Notes: generated by a model from the sequence alone, not told the origin. DNA of 64,000 nt from Oscillospiraceae bacterium (GCA_022792945.1 JAAWBZ010000033.1:1-64000), one strand, 5' to 3'; counted from the first letter of the stretch, positions 52,838 through 60,877 are shown. Numbers and translations are program-made.

Positions 52838-53368
52838 TCAGCCACCTTTCTGGTCGGGGCCCAGGGCCGCACGCAGCTGAGCGATGGTGCGGTAGAGCCG
52901 GTTTTTTACAAAGGATTCGGACACCTCCAGAGCCTGGGCCGTCTCGGCCAGGGTCAGGTCCAGGGCAAAGTGGAGGCAGAAGATTTTGCGCGTCAGGGCC
53001 GGCTGGCGGGCCAGGGCTTCCCGGACCTGCTCCAGCAGCGCCTGGGTGACCAGCCGGTCGTCGAGCTCCGCCGGCGGGGCGGGCACGTCGCCGGACATAT
53101 CCTCCAGGGAGAGCGGCTCGCACAGGACGCGGCGGGAATAGTGCCGGTGGAGCTGCTGCCGGGCCAGCTTTTTGACAAAAGCCGGCGGGTTTTCCACATA
53201 GCCGCCGCCGCGCCGGCGCAGGACGGCATACAGCTCGGCGTAGGTATCCTGAAACAGGTCCTGGAGTTCGGCGGGGTCGCCGCATTTGGCGGTGAGATAG
53301 ATGAGAATCTGGCGGTGCGTCGCATTGTAAATAGCCTCAAACGCGGTGTCCGCCGCAGGCACGGTCAT
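52838..53368 (-). CDS. ECF-type RNA polymerase sigma factor
   Basis: A 176-residue sigma-70 family factor. Region 2 is FEAIYNATHRQILIYLTAKCGDPAELQDLFQDTYAELYAVL; region 4 is ALTRKIFCLHFALDLTLAETAQALEVSESFVKNRLYRTIAQLRAAL. The length is typical of ECF factors. Coupled with the following membrane protein. AAAGGAGG lies before the ATG at 53368. Confidence 0.9.
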   Translation of the reverse strand: MTVPAADTAFEAIYNATHRQILIYLTAKCGDPAELQDLFQDTYAELYAVLRRRGGGYVENPPAFVKKLARQQLHRHYSRRVLCEPLSLEDMSGDVPAPPAELDDRLVTQALLEQVREALARQPALTRKIFCLHFALDLTLAETAQALEVSESFVKNRLYRTIAQLRAALGPDQKGG

Positions 53369-53399
53369 GGCATCGCCTCCTTTCGTACTATAAGCGGCA

Positions 53400-53685
53400 C
53401 GCGGATGGGAAAAAGTTTCACCGCCGCGGGGAAAAATTTTCGGCCGCTATCGGGCGGCGGAGAAGCTATCCGTTCGGCCAGGTTGGCTCTATGGAAATCG
53501 CGGAACATACAAGGTCTGTTCCGGGGATCTTGCGACGAAGCAGGTCAAGGGATATCCCTGTCTTTATAACAGACGGGGCAATCTGGAACATGCAAAATTT
53601 CTGTTTGCGGATAAGAGGTTGTAAAATAATCCCATTTTAATATAGCGCAAAACGGATTTTTCTGCAACCTCCGGCAGTTTTCGCG
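53400..53685. other. Gene-free stretch
   Basis: No convincing frame. The left end (AAAAAGTTTCACCGCCG, then CGGGCGGCGG) may be a degenerate relative of the palindromic repeat family; the right part turns AT-rich. It begins the mobile-element zone. Confidence 0.3.
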
Positions 53686-53714
53686 TTGACAGATTTGGGG
53701 ATTTATTATACTAT
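53686..53714 (+). promoter_or_regulatory. Promoter of the small coiled-coil gene
   Basis: TTGACA (53686-53691), 17 bp, TACTAT (53709-53714), with TATACT overlapping it at 53707. Confidence 0.65.
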
Positions 53715-53744
53715 AGACTTATCCAAAATTAGGAGGTTCATTTT

Positions 53745-53945
53745 ATGCCCACACAAAAGCCGGTCGCAGAGCGCGTTGCGCTGATCGACCAGAAAATTGA
53801 GAAGAAAAAGAGAGAGATTGCGGCACTGGAACAGCAGAAAAACAAGCTGCTGCATCCTGTGAATATGCGGACCGTCATGACCAAAGCCAAGGAGGCCGGT
53901 ATGACGCCGGAGGAGATTGCGGAGAAGCTGGGAATCGAGGTTTGA
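53745..53945 (+). CDS. Small coiled-coil protein, possible DNA-binding tail
   Basis: A 66-residue protein: a charged helical part (ALIDQKIEKKKREIAALEQQKNKL) and a C-terminal segment (MTPEEIAEKLGIEV) like the recognition helix of small DNA-binding proteins. It resembles short proteins common on Clostridial conjugative elements. It has its own strong promoter, a TAGGAGG site and a following hairpin, so it is probably expressed despite the decayed surroundings. Confidence 0.6.
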   Translation: MPTQKPVAERVALIDQKIEKKKREIAALEQQKNKLLHPVNMRTVMTKAKEAGMTPEEIAEKLGIEV

Positions 53946-53951
53946 ATCTGT

Positions 53952-53989
53952 AAGACGCCGAATGTATCACAAGATACATTCGGCGTCTT
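53952..53989 (+). terminator. Perfect 17-bp hairpin after the coiled-coil gene
   Basis: AAGACGCCGAATGTATC-ACAA-GATACATTCGGCGTCTT, a perfect stem with a 4-base loop. No long U-tract follows (CTTGG), so termination may rely on the stem alone. Confidence 0.6.
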
Positions 53990-54005
53990 GGCTGTGACTG
54001 CGCCG

Positions 54006-54541
54006 TTAACTCGCTTCCCAGCCCGCAAAAATTGCAGACCGAATAGCATGCTTTCCATGTCGCAGCAACCGGAATTTCGTTGGGGGATTGCTCCTGAAGG
54101 CGTGCTTTCCGGACTCATCCACCGCCGGATCAACACCGGCAAAGCTCACAATGGAGCTGCGCTTTGAGAACCGGCGGACATCGCCAATCTCCGCCATCAA
54201 CGGGACGGCACCGGTTTCGCCCACACCGTACATGGCCCGGACGGTTTCATGCTCCGGAAGCTGCCGGGCCAGCACAGCCTTGGCGGAGGTCAACTCCCTT
54301 GCGGTAGTAATGCGCAGCTTGGTGTTGCTGTTTGATCCTGTCAATATCAGCAGACACATACTAATAAAGATTCTGACTGGTATGCCATTCGCATCCACGG
54401 CCACATGTATTTTGGTGTTGAACCCCCTTTTGTTCTGGACATATCCTGGTTACCGCCCTTTGCTCCTGCCGCATGAGCAGGAAGCTTCCATTTCTTGCCC
54501 CTCTGCTTTCTTTTTTTGTTTGCTTCCATTATATCACACAC
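54006..54541 (-). pseudogene. Mosaic of IS5-type and IS110-type transposase fragments
   Basis: Reading leftward, AGAKGGNQDMSRTKGG and, after a frameshift, AVDANGIPVRIFI match an IS5-type DDE transposase; this runs straight into ETVRAMYGVGETGAVPLMAE, IGDVRRFSKRSSIVSFAGVDPAVDESG, the C-terminal part of an IS110-type transposase. Neither element is complete. This is a decayed join of two insertion sequences. Confidence 0.75.
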
Positions 54542-54559
54542 TATCTGCGTTACCCCTCC

Positions 54560-55056
54560 CCCATTCTGCTTCCCCCGGCCTCCATACTAACAAGACACCC
54601 GGGAGAAGCAAAAATGCCCACCAAAGGCAGGCATTTCATGGAAAAGAGCGCAAAAAATAGAGGCCGCTTCGCTCTCACAAAACGACCCCTATTCGTCTAA
54701 TTTGTTTGCTCCGTCAATGGCAGCCTCGACAATGGGCAGATACTTTTCCGGGCATAGCTTCAATTTGTGGCTGACGCTGAGCGCTATCCTCTCCGATAAG
54801 ATCAGGACTGAAACAGCGTTCACCGGCAGGCGGCAAATCCATACCAACCGCAGCATAACATAGGGATTGGAGTGTTCGGGAGCCTTTTGACTGCGCTTTT
54901 CCAAACAGGATTAGGCACGGGCATCTGGTTTGTCATCCCTTATGGTTGGGGTATTTGTTTTTCTTCTTACGTTCTGGAAACGACCTTTGGCCTAATGCCG
55001 CCAGACAGAATAGGTATGGACTTTGACATCACCCTTTGCATATTGTCAACTTGTGC
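54560..55056. other. AT-rich stretch without a recognisable gene
   Basis: A leftward ORF at 54904-54689 ends in EKYLPIVEAAIDGANKLDE and could be the tail of a lost gene; I cannot assign it. The rest shows no coding pattern. Continuation of the mobile-element zone. Confidence 0.3.
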
Positions 55057-55240
55057 TATAATTAGGAATTGCAGTCCTCTGGTTTTCCAGATATAGCGGA
55101 AATCGGTCGTCCGATTGAGCGTGGAGGTAGAGCTGATGAATTGGTTGGGCAATATTATTTGGTTCTTGTGCTGCGGACTGTGGCAGGGAATTTCCTGGCT
55201 GATTGCCGGTGTTTTATGGCGCATTACCATTGGTATTCTG
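55035..55240 (+). pseudogene. Truncated yccF-like gene with intact promoter
   Basis: A promoter (TTTGCA 55035-55040, 16 bp, TATAAT 55057-55062), a GGAGG and an ATG at 55136 open a frame starting MNWLGNIIWFLCCGLWQGIS then LIAGVLWRITI, which is the beginning of YccF-type membrane proteins. After about 33 residues the similarity stops at GILSFRRP and the frame runs out into the pyridoxal kinase region. Only the 5' end of the gene remains. Confidence 0.6.
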
Positions 55241-55283
55241 AGCTTTCGCCGGCCCGCGCGGTGCTTCGCGGCTGTCAGGCGGC

Positions 55284-55312
55284 TTGCGTTCCGGGGCGGA
55301 ACGTGGTATGAT
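55284..55312 (+). promoter_or_regulatory. Pyridoxal kinase promoter with palindromic spacer
   Basis: TTGCGT (55284-55289), 17 bp, TATGAT (55307-55312). GTTCC-GGGGC-GGAAC spans the end of the -35 and the spacer, as in the deoD promoter. Confidence 0.6.
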
Positions 55313-55346
55313 GATGCAGAATTGGACTGCGGGGGGGATAGAGGCT

Positions 55347-56186
55347 ATGAAACGAATCGTCAGCATCCAGGATATCTCCTGCCTGGGCCGGTGCTCGCTG
55401 ACGGCGGCGCTGCCGGTGATCTCGGCCATGGGGGTGGAGTGCGCGGTGCTGCCCACGGCGGTGCTGTCCACCCACACGGCCTTCCCCGGCTTCACCTGCC
55501 GGGACCTCACCGACCAGCTTGCGCCGGTGGCGGACCACTGGGCCGCCCAGGGCATCCGCTTCGACGCCATCTACACCGGCTACCTGGCCTCGGCGGCCCA
55601 GGCGGAGGCGGTCTGCCAGTTCTTCGACCGGTTCAAGACCCCCGATACGCTGCTGTTCGTGGACCCGGCCATGGCGGACAACGGACGGCCCTATGCGGGC
55701 TTTGACGCGGACTTTCCCCGGGCCATGGCCCGGGTCTGCGCCCGGGCGGACGTGATCGTGCCCAACCTGACCGAGGCCTGTCTCCTGACGGGGACGGCAT
55801 ACCGGACGGCGTATGGGGAGGATGATCTCCGCGGGCTGCTGCAAGCTCTGGCGGCGCTGGGGCCGCGGTACGCGGCGATCACCGGCGTGCGCCTGGCCCC
55901 GGGGCAGCTGGGCGTCCTGGCCTACGACCGGGCGGAGGACCGCTTTTTTGCCCACGCGGGCGAGCACATCCCCGCCAGCTTCCACGGCACCGGAGACGTG
56001 TTCGCCTCGGCCTGCGTGGGCGGGCTGATGAACGGCCTGGACCTGGCGGCGGCGCTGGCGCTGGCGGCGGACTTCACGGTGGAGTGCATCCGCCGCACGG
56101 AGCGCACCCCGGACAACTGGTACGGCGTGGAGTTCGAGCGGGCGCTCCCCTATCTGGTGCGCCGCGTCGAAGATCTGCGCCCATGA
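55347..56186 (+). CDS. Pyridoxal/pyridoxamine kinase
   Basis: A 279-residue PfkB-like (PdxY/PdxK-type) enzyme that phosphorylates B6 vitamers. Motifs: ISCLGRCSLTAALPVISAMGVECAVLPTAVLSTHT, DPAMADNGRPY, PNLTEACLLTG and the anion-hole FHGTGDVFASACVGG. The ATG at 55347 aligns with family starts; the longer frame runs into the promoter. It is followed by a strong terminator. Confidence 0.92.
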   Translation: MKRIVSIQDISCLGRCSLTAALPVISAMGVECAVLPTAVLSTHTAFPGFTCRDLTDQLAPVADHWAAQGIRFDAIYTGYLASAAQAEAVCQFFDRFKTPDTLLFVDPAMADNGRPYAGFDADFPRAMARVCARADVIVPNLTEACLLTGTAYRTAYGEDDLRGLLQALAALGPRYAAITGVRLAPGQLGVLAYDRAEDRFFAHAGEHIPASFHGTGDVFASACVGGLMNGLDLAAALALAADFTVECIRRTERTPDNWYGVEFERALPYLVRRVEDLRP

Positions 56187-56190
56187 GATA

Positions 56191-56220
56191 CCCCGCCGGC
56201 CAAAGCCGGCGGGGGTTTTT
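56191..56220 (+). terminator. Strong terminator after the kinase
   Basis: CCCCGCCGGC-CAAA-GCCGGCGGGG then GTTTTT. Confidence 0.9.
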
Positions 56221-56227
56221 ATACAGA

Positions 56228-57133
56228 TCACTCGAACCGCGGCGAGATGGAGTCCAGCAGCGGCAGTTGCACCGGATTTCGCCGGACGTCCTCGTAATAC
56301 CGCCGCAGATTGTCCACCGACATCCCGATGCCGAAGGAGATGGGCTCCATGGCCGCGTACTCCAGGGAGTACCACCCGTCGTAGCCGATCTGCGCCAGCA
56401 GGCGGAACACCGCCGGGAAATTCACCACGCCGTGCCCCGCGATGGTGTCCCGCAGGTAGTCGCCCGCCCGCGTCACATACCAGCCGGCCCCCGGGCACGG
56501 CCCGTTTCCGGGCTTGCGGAGGTAGTCCTTCAGGTGCACATGGACGATCCGGCTGGAAAAATGGCCGATGAACTGCTCGGCTGTCTCGTCCACAAAGCAG
56601 ATGTTCCCCACATCCGCCACCACGCCGAAGGGCGCGTCCCCCAGGGCCTCCGCCAGGCGCCGGAACGCGCCGCAGCCGTTGAAGCACATCCCCTGATCCT
56701 CGTATACGCACAAAACCCCGCGGTCCGCCGCGTAGAAGCACAGCTCCCGCACCAGCGGCACGGCCCGGACCAGCGACTGAGCAAAGTCCGCCTCCCCCCG
56801 CCGTGGGAGGACCAGCGGCGGGTGGATGGTGTGGTGGAAGTAGGGGCTTCCCATAGCCGCAGCCTGGTCGATCCGGTGGCGCATCTGCGCCAGCACCGCC
56901 GCGCTGTCCGGCCCCAGCAGCTCGCAGCCGGTGGAGTAGCAGCTCACCGCCAGCCCCTTGTCCCGGATGTACGCGCCCACGCGCCGCGCCTCGTCCACAG
57001 TCTCCAGGCCGGCACAGGGGAACGGCTCGATGGCCCCAAAGCCCTGCGCCGCGGCCCGGTCGATCACCTCACAGACGCTGACGCCCTGCTCAAAAAGAGG
57101 GCCGTAACTGCACAAAAACGCGCTGATCTTCAT
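56228..57133 (-). CDS. Sugar phosphate isomerase/epimerase (TIM barrel)
   Basis: A 301-residue xylose-isomerase-like barrel protein. Metal-ligand strands are ENQG-like VYEDQGMCFNG, GVVADVGNICFVDE, IVHVHLKDYLR and YSLEYAA. It is a different subgroup from the protein at 10127. A promoter lies upstream on the same strand: TTGGAA (57202-57197), 16 bp, TACAAT (57180-57175). Monocistronic; substrate unknown. Confidence 0.85.
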   Translation of the reverse strand: MKISAFLCSYGPLFEQGVSVCEVIDRAAAQGFGAIEPFPCAGLETVDEARRVGAYIRDKGLAVSCYSTGCELLGPDSAAVLAQMRHRIDQAAAMGSPYFHHTIHPPLVLPRRGEADFAQSLVRAVPLVRELCFYAADRGVLCVYEDQGMCFNGCGAFRRLAEALGDAPFGVVADVGNICFVDETAEQFIGHFSSRIVHVHLKDYLRKPGNGPCPGAGWYVTRAGDYLRDTIAGHGVVNFPAVFRLLAQIGYDGWYSLEYAAMEPISFGIGMSVDNLRRYYEDVRRNPVQLPLLDSISPRFE

Positions 57134-57202
57134 GTCGGTCTCTCCTTCCGTCTCTCGGCAGTTTCCTTACCGCTATTGTAGCATACTTTGCCCCGATTCC
57201 AA

Positions 57203-57500
57203 CGGTCTGATTTTATAATTTCTGCCGGAATATTTAAGGGATCAGTCCTCCGGTGAAGCGGCAGGGAAACGATCCCTGCGGCAAGCGCACACCACCGGGC
57301 GGGCGTCCGCAGGACGGCAGCCGGCGAAAAACAAAAACTTTATCCGAATTTGATTGCATTTTGCCGGAAATTTCGTTATGTTAGATGTAGCCAGACAATT
57401 CCGCCCGCGGGGCGGTTGAAATCTTACTTTTTGCCAATACTAACCCCGATAGACCGGAAAGAAGCGCAGTTTCGGTCTGCCGCGCTGGCGCGCGGGAAAG
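57203..57500. other. Intergenic region before the kinase-like gene
   Basis: Contains a hairpin GCAGGGA-AACGA-TCCCTGC (57261-57279) and a G/C-rich stretch, but no family of RNA I recognise. A weak promoter (TTTTGC, 17 bp, TAGATG near 57380) may drive the gene at 57509. Confidence 0.3.
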
Positions 57501-57508
57501 GAGCCAAT

Positions 57509-58618
57509 ATGCAGAATTATCCACTGCCGCCAGAGTCCGGAACCCTGGACCTGCTGGCGCAGCCCGTCCTCCATGTGGCGGAGGAGCGGATCATATTCCG
57601 CAACAGTGCGGCGGCCCTGCTGCTGCCGGACCAGCTGGAGGTCCAGGGCCTGCTGGACGAGGAAAACCTGGAGGCCTACCGCGCCCATGACGGCCGCTCG
57701 CTGCTGTCGCTGACGCTCCGCCTGGGCGGGCGGCCCTTCCACGCGGCGGTGCGGCGCGAGGCGGGCCGCGACGTGTTCGTGGCCCAGGCGCAGCCGCGCT
57801 TTGAGACGCTGCGGCCTGACACCCTGACCATCCTCGCCCAGAACGTCCGGCGGGAGCTGGCGGAGCTGTTCGACGCGGCCCATGTGCTGCTGCCGGCGGT
57901 GGAGGAGCTGGAAAAGCCCCGTCTCCAGCGGCAGACGGCCCGGATGAATAAGAGCCTTTATACGCTGCTGCGCCTCTCGGCCAACCTCTCGGACGTGGGC
58001 CGCTGCATGGCCGGGGAGAGCTGCCTGCGCCTGGAGGGCGTGGAGCTGGCGGGATTCCTGGATGGGCTGTGCGCCGGAGCCGCGCCGCTGTGCGCGCAGA
58101 TGGGCGTGGAGCTGGTCTACCGCCGGCCCCAGGCGGTGCTGGTGACGGCGGACCCGCAGTATCTGGAGCGGGCGGTTTTGAACCTGCTCTCCAATGCCCT
58201 GCGCTTCACGCCCCGGGGCGGACAGATCTCGGTGAGCCTGGAGGCCGGCCCGGCCCGGGTATACCTGCGCATCCACGACAGCGGCGAGGGCATCGCGCCG
58301 GCGGAAATGGCGGGGATTTTCAACCGCTATGAGCGCGGCGCCGCTGCGCCCGGGGATCCCCGCGGCCGGGCGGGGCTGGGCCTGCCGCTGGCGCAGCTGG
58401 TTTCGCAGCTGCACGGCGGCACGGTGGTGGTCAGCTCCGGGCCGGAGGGCGGCACGACAGTGACGATGTCGGTGGCCCGGCGCCTCCCGGCGGGGGACGC
58501 CGAGGGCTTTTGCAGCCCCATCCGCCGCATGGACTACGCCGGCGGCTATGATCACGCGCTCCTGGAGCTGTCCGACGCCCTGCCGCTGGAGCTGTTTGAC
58601 AGCGTGGATATTAATTGA
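57509..58618 (+). CDS. Histidine-kinase-like ATPase lacking the usual phospho-accepting His
   Basis: A 369-residue soluble protein. An N-terminal PAS-like domain (about 1-95) is followed by a helical region (LAQNVRRELAELFDAAHVLL) where sensor kinases normally have SHELRTPL; the histidine position reads Arg. The C-terminal HATPase domain is complete: ERAVLNLLSNALRFTPRGG (N box), IHDSGEGIAP (G1) and AGLGLPLAQLVSQLHGG (G2). No membrane segment. AAAGGAGCC precedes the ATG. It may be a regulatory or partner kinase rather than an autokinase. Confidence 0.75.
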   Translation: MQNYPLPPESGTLDLLAQPVLHVAEERIIFRNSAAALLLPDQLEVQGLLDEENLEAYRAHDGRSLLSLTLRLGGRPFHAAVRREAGRDVFVAQAQPRFETLRPDTLTILAQNVRRELAELFDAAHVLLPAVEELEKPRLQRQTARMNKSLYTLLRLSANLSDVGRCMAGESCLRLEGVELAGFLDGLCAGAAPLCAQMGVELVYRRPQAVLVTADPQYLERAVLNLLSNALRFTPRGGQISVSLEAGPARVYLRIHDSGEGIAPAEMAGIFNRYERGAAAPGDPRGRAGLGLPLAQLVSQLHGGTVVVSSGPEGGTTVTMSVARRLPAGDAEGFCSPIRRMDYAGGYDHALLELSDALPLELFDSVDIN

Positions 58619-58629
58619 GCATTGCTCCC

Positions 58630-58656
58630 CTCCCGCCCAAGCGGCGGGAGATTTTT
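58630..58656 (+). terminator. Terminator of the kinase-like gene
   Basis: CTCCCGCC-CAAGC-GGCGGGAG then ATTTTT. Confidence 0.8.
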
Positions 58657-58726
58657 GCTGCCAGCGTCGCGCGCTGTGGCGAAGGCGGCGGGGCAGAGCG
58701 TGATCCGTTCAACAGAGATTGCGCGG

Positions 58727-58757
58727 CCTTTGAAAAGGCCGGCGAAGCTTTTGACGG
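58727..58757 (-). repeat. Modular palindromic repeat, copy C
   Basis: GCGGCCTTTGAAAAGGCC followed by GGCGAAGCTTTTGA, the same 30-bp module as at 22503 and, inverted, at 50972. The second arm is absent. It lies about 50 bp before the gene at 58811. Confidence 0.65.
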
Positions 58758-58810
58758 TTAAGCCTTGGGCGTTCTTGGCCGATATACATGAAAAAGAGGG
58801 GGAGTGTGCC

Positions 58811-59281
58811 ATGAAGATCACGCGTGTCAACAAGGCCGGCGTCCGCCAGACCATTGGGCCGGAGCGGGAGGTCAAAAAGGACGCCGTTTCCAGGAGCGCC
58901 GCCGACCAGGTGCTGCTCTCCAGCGCCGCCGTGCGCCGTCTGGAGGCCCGGCCCACAGGCGGCGCGGCCCTCAGCAGCCTCACGCCCGACCGAAAAACCC
59001 AGGCCCGCTGCCGCAAAATCGCCGCCCGCATCCGCGCCGGCGACCATGTGCCCCCCGAAGACCGGAAATATCTGGAGCAGTACGACGCCATGGGCTACCA
59101 GCTGGCCATGGCCACCCGCCACGTCAAGGAACGCCCCAGGCACTGGGACAGTGTTGTCAGGGACGCCCACAAGCCCAGCGCCGACGGCGTCGCCGCCGTC
59201 CTGGCGCCCCAGAGCCACAGCTCCGGCGGCGACCCCCGCCGCGGCCGCGGCACACCGTCCAGGGAGGAGGAGGAAGCGTGA
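58811..59281 (+). CDS. Conserved-looking hypothetical protein upstream of coaX
   Basis: A 156-residue basic protein of no family I recognise. A helical middle part (CRKIAARIRAGDHVPPEDRKYLEQYDAMGYQLAMATR) looks structured; the ends are disordered, and the tail is Ser/Gly/Arg/Glu-rich. GAGGGGGAGTG precedes the ATG. Its stop overlaps the coaX start as GTGA, so the two are probably translated together. Confidence 0.6.
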   Translation: MKITRVNKAGVRQTIGPEREVKKDAVSRSAADQVLLSSAAVRRLEARPTGGAALSSLTPDRKTQARCRKIAARIRAGDHVPPEDRKYLEQYDAMGYQLAMATRHVKERPRHWDSVVRDAHKPSADGVAAVLAPQSHSSGGDPRRGRGTPSREEEEA

Positions 59282-60066
59282 TCCTGACCATCGACGTGGG
59301 CAACACCACCACCGCTGTCGGCCTCCTGGAGGACGACGGCCGCCGGGTGTTCCGCTCCAGCGTGGACACCGCCGTCCACTGCTCGGCGGACCACTACGCC
59401 GTGGAGCTGCTCAGCGTGTTTCTCCTCAACGGCGCGGACATCCATGCCGTCTCCGGGGCTATGATCTCCTGCGTGGTGCCGCCGCTGGAGCGCAGCCTCG
59501 CCGCCGCCGTGACACGGCTGACCGGAAAGGCTCCGCTGGTGGTGGGGCCGGGCATCCGCACGGGCCTGAACATCCGTTCGGACCTCCACAACCAGCTGGG
59601 CGGCGACATCGTGGCCTCCTCTGTGGCGGCCATGGCCCGCTACCCCGGCCCGCTGATCGTCATCGACCTGGGGACCGCCACCACCTTTTCCCTGCTGCGG
59701 GAGGGGGTATACGAGGGCTGCGCGATCCTGCCCGGCGTCCGCCTGGGGCTGGAGGCCCTGTCTGACCGGGCCGCGGAGCTGCCCCATATCTCCATTGAGA
59801 CGCCCCCTGGGCCCCTGGGCCGCAACACCATCGACGCCATGCGCGCCGGCGTGCTCTACGGCAACGCGGGGATGGTGGACAGCATGATTGACCGCTTTGA
59901 GGACGCCTGCGGCCAGCCGGCGGCGACGGTGGTGGCCACCGGCGGCAACGCACCGCTGATCCTGCCCCACTGCCGCCGGAGGATCGTCCACGATCCGGAG
60001 CTCTTACAGCAGGGGCTGTATCTGCTCTACCAGAAGAACTGCGGCCGCGACGGGCGGCGGCGCTGA
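59278..60066 (+). CDS. coaX: Type III pantothenate kinase
   Basis: A 262-residue ASKHA-fold enzyme phosphorylating pantothenate, the first step to coenzyme A. Motifs: ILTIDVGNTTTAVGLL, SCVVPPLE, IVIDLGTATTFSL, ILPGVRLGLEAL and TGGNAPLI. The start is a GTG at 59278 overlapping the previous stop. The next gene is an ECF-type vitamin-uptake S component, most simply for pantothenate. Confidence 0.93.
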   Translation: MILTIDVGNTTTAVGLLEDDGRRVFRSSVDTAVHCSADHYAVELLSVFLLNGADIHAVSGAMISCVVPPLERSLAAAVTRLTGKAPLVVGPGIRTGLNIRSDLHNQLGGDIVASSVAAMARYPGPLIVIDLGTATTFSLLREGVYEGCAILPGVRLGLEALSDRAAELPHISIETPPGPLGRNTIDAMRAGVLYGNAGMVDSMIDRFEDACGQPAATVVATGGNAPLILPHCRRRIVHDPELLQQGLYLLYQKNCGRDGRRR

Positions 60067-60076
60067 AGGTTTTTTC

Positions 60077-60116
60077 GCCGGGGACCTTGCAAGTCCCCGG
60101 CTTCTCGTGTTATAAT
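60077..60116 (+). promoter_or_regulatory. coaX terminator with embedded promoter of the ECF gene
   Basis: GCCGGGGAC (60077-60085) pairs with GTCCCCGGC (60093-60101). The loop CTTGCAA carries TTGCAA (60087-60092), 18 bp before TATAAT (60111-60116). This is the same arrangement as at 31592. Confidence 0.55.
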
Positions 60117-60252
60117 CTCTCTGCCCGGGGCTGTATCCTTCGGAACGGCACCGCGGGCGGCGCGTTTTTCGTCTGCGTACTCAGCAGCCTCGGCTGTGGG
60201 TAAATATATGCGCTGCATCCCCATGGGAGCGGCAGCAGGAGGTTATTTTAAT
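60117..60252 (+). other. Leader of the ECF S-component gene
   Basis: About 130 bases of transcript before the start codon. I looked for a riboswitch and recognised none. Confidence 0.3.
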
Positions 60253-60840
60253 ATGAATCACAGCAAAATCCAGCGTCTGACAGGTTTGGCGATTTTCACA
60301 GCCATTGTCGTCATCCTTCAGATCATCGCCACCTTTGTCCGGTTCGGCCCGTTTTCGGTGACGCTGACGCTGATCCCCATCGTGGTCGGCGCAACGGTCT
60401 ATGGCATGGGCGCCGGGGCGTACTTAGGCCTGGTGTTCGGCATCGTGGTCACCATCGCCAGCATTGTGGGCTGGGACCTGGGCGGCAACGCGCTTTGGAG
60501 CGCCTCGCCGTTTCTGACCGCGGCGGTCTGCCTCTTCAAGGGCGCGGCGGCAGGCTGGGCGGCAGGCGGCGTATACCGGGCCGTGGGGCGGAAGCGGCCG
60601 GTAGCCGCGGCGGTCTTGGCGGCGGTGGTCAGTCCGGTGGTGAATACGGGTATTTTCCTGCTGGCGCTGAATTTCCTGTTCCACGATTTCCTGGTGGCCT
60701 GGGCGACGGCGGCAGGCGCGGACATCCTGACCTATGTGCTCACGGGTTTGGTGGGCGTCAACTTCCTGTTGGAGCTGGGCGTCAACGCCGTCATGAGTCC
60801 GGTGATCGCCCGCATTGTCCACGGCAGACTGCATCGTTAA
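60253..60840 (+). CDS. ECF transporter S component, probable vitamin (pantothenate) uptake
   Basis: A 195-residue membrane protein with about six helices and the Arg/Phe-rich start (TGLAIFTAIVVILQIIATFVRFGPFSVTLTLIPIVVGA) of energy-coupling-factor S components. S proteins bind a vitamin and use a shared EcfA/T module encoded elsewhere. The neighbouring coaX makes pantothenate the leading candidate. AGGAGG lies upstream of the ATG at 60253. Confidence 0.8.
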   Translation: MNHSKIQRLTGLAIFTAIVVILQIIATFVRFGPFSVTLTLIPIVVGATVYGMGAGAYLGLVFGIVVTIASIVGWDLGGNALWSASPFLTAAVCLFKGAAAGWAAGGVYRAVGRKRPVAAAVLAAVVSPVVNTGIFLLALNFLFHDFLVAWATAAGADILTYVLTGLVGVNFLLELGVNAVMSPVIARIVHGRLHR

Positions 60841-60877
60841 AAAAATCCCGGCGGCCTTTCAGGCCGCCGGGATTTTC
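60841..60877. terminator. Bidirectional terminator
   Basis: AAAATCCCGGCGGCCT-TTC-AGGCCGCCGGGATTTT, A-rich on one side and T-rich on the other, between converging ECF and murA genes. Confidence 0.9.

Noticed and set aside
60117-60252. Possible riboswitch before the ECF S-component gene
   Set aside because: No recognisable conserved core of a known class; the leader may be plain.
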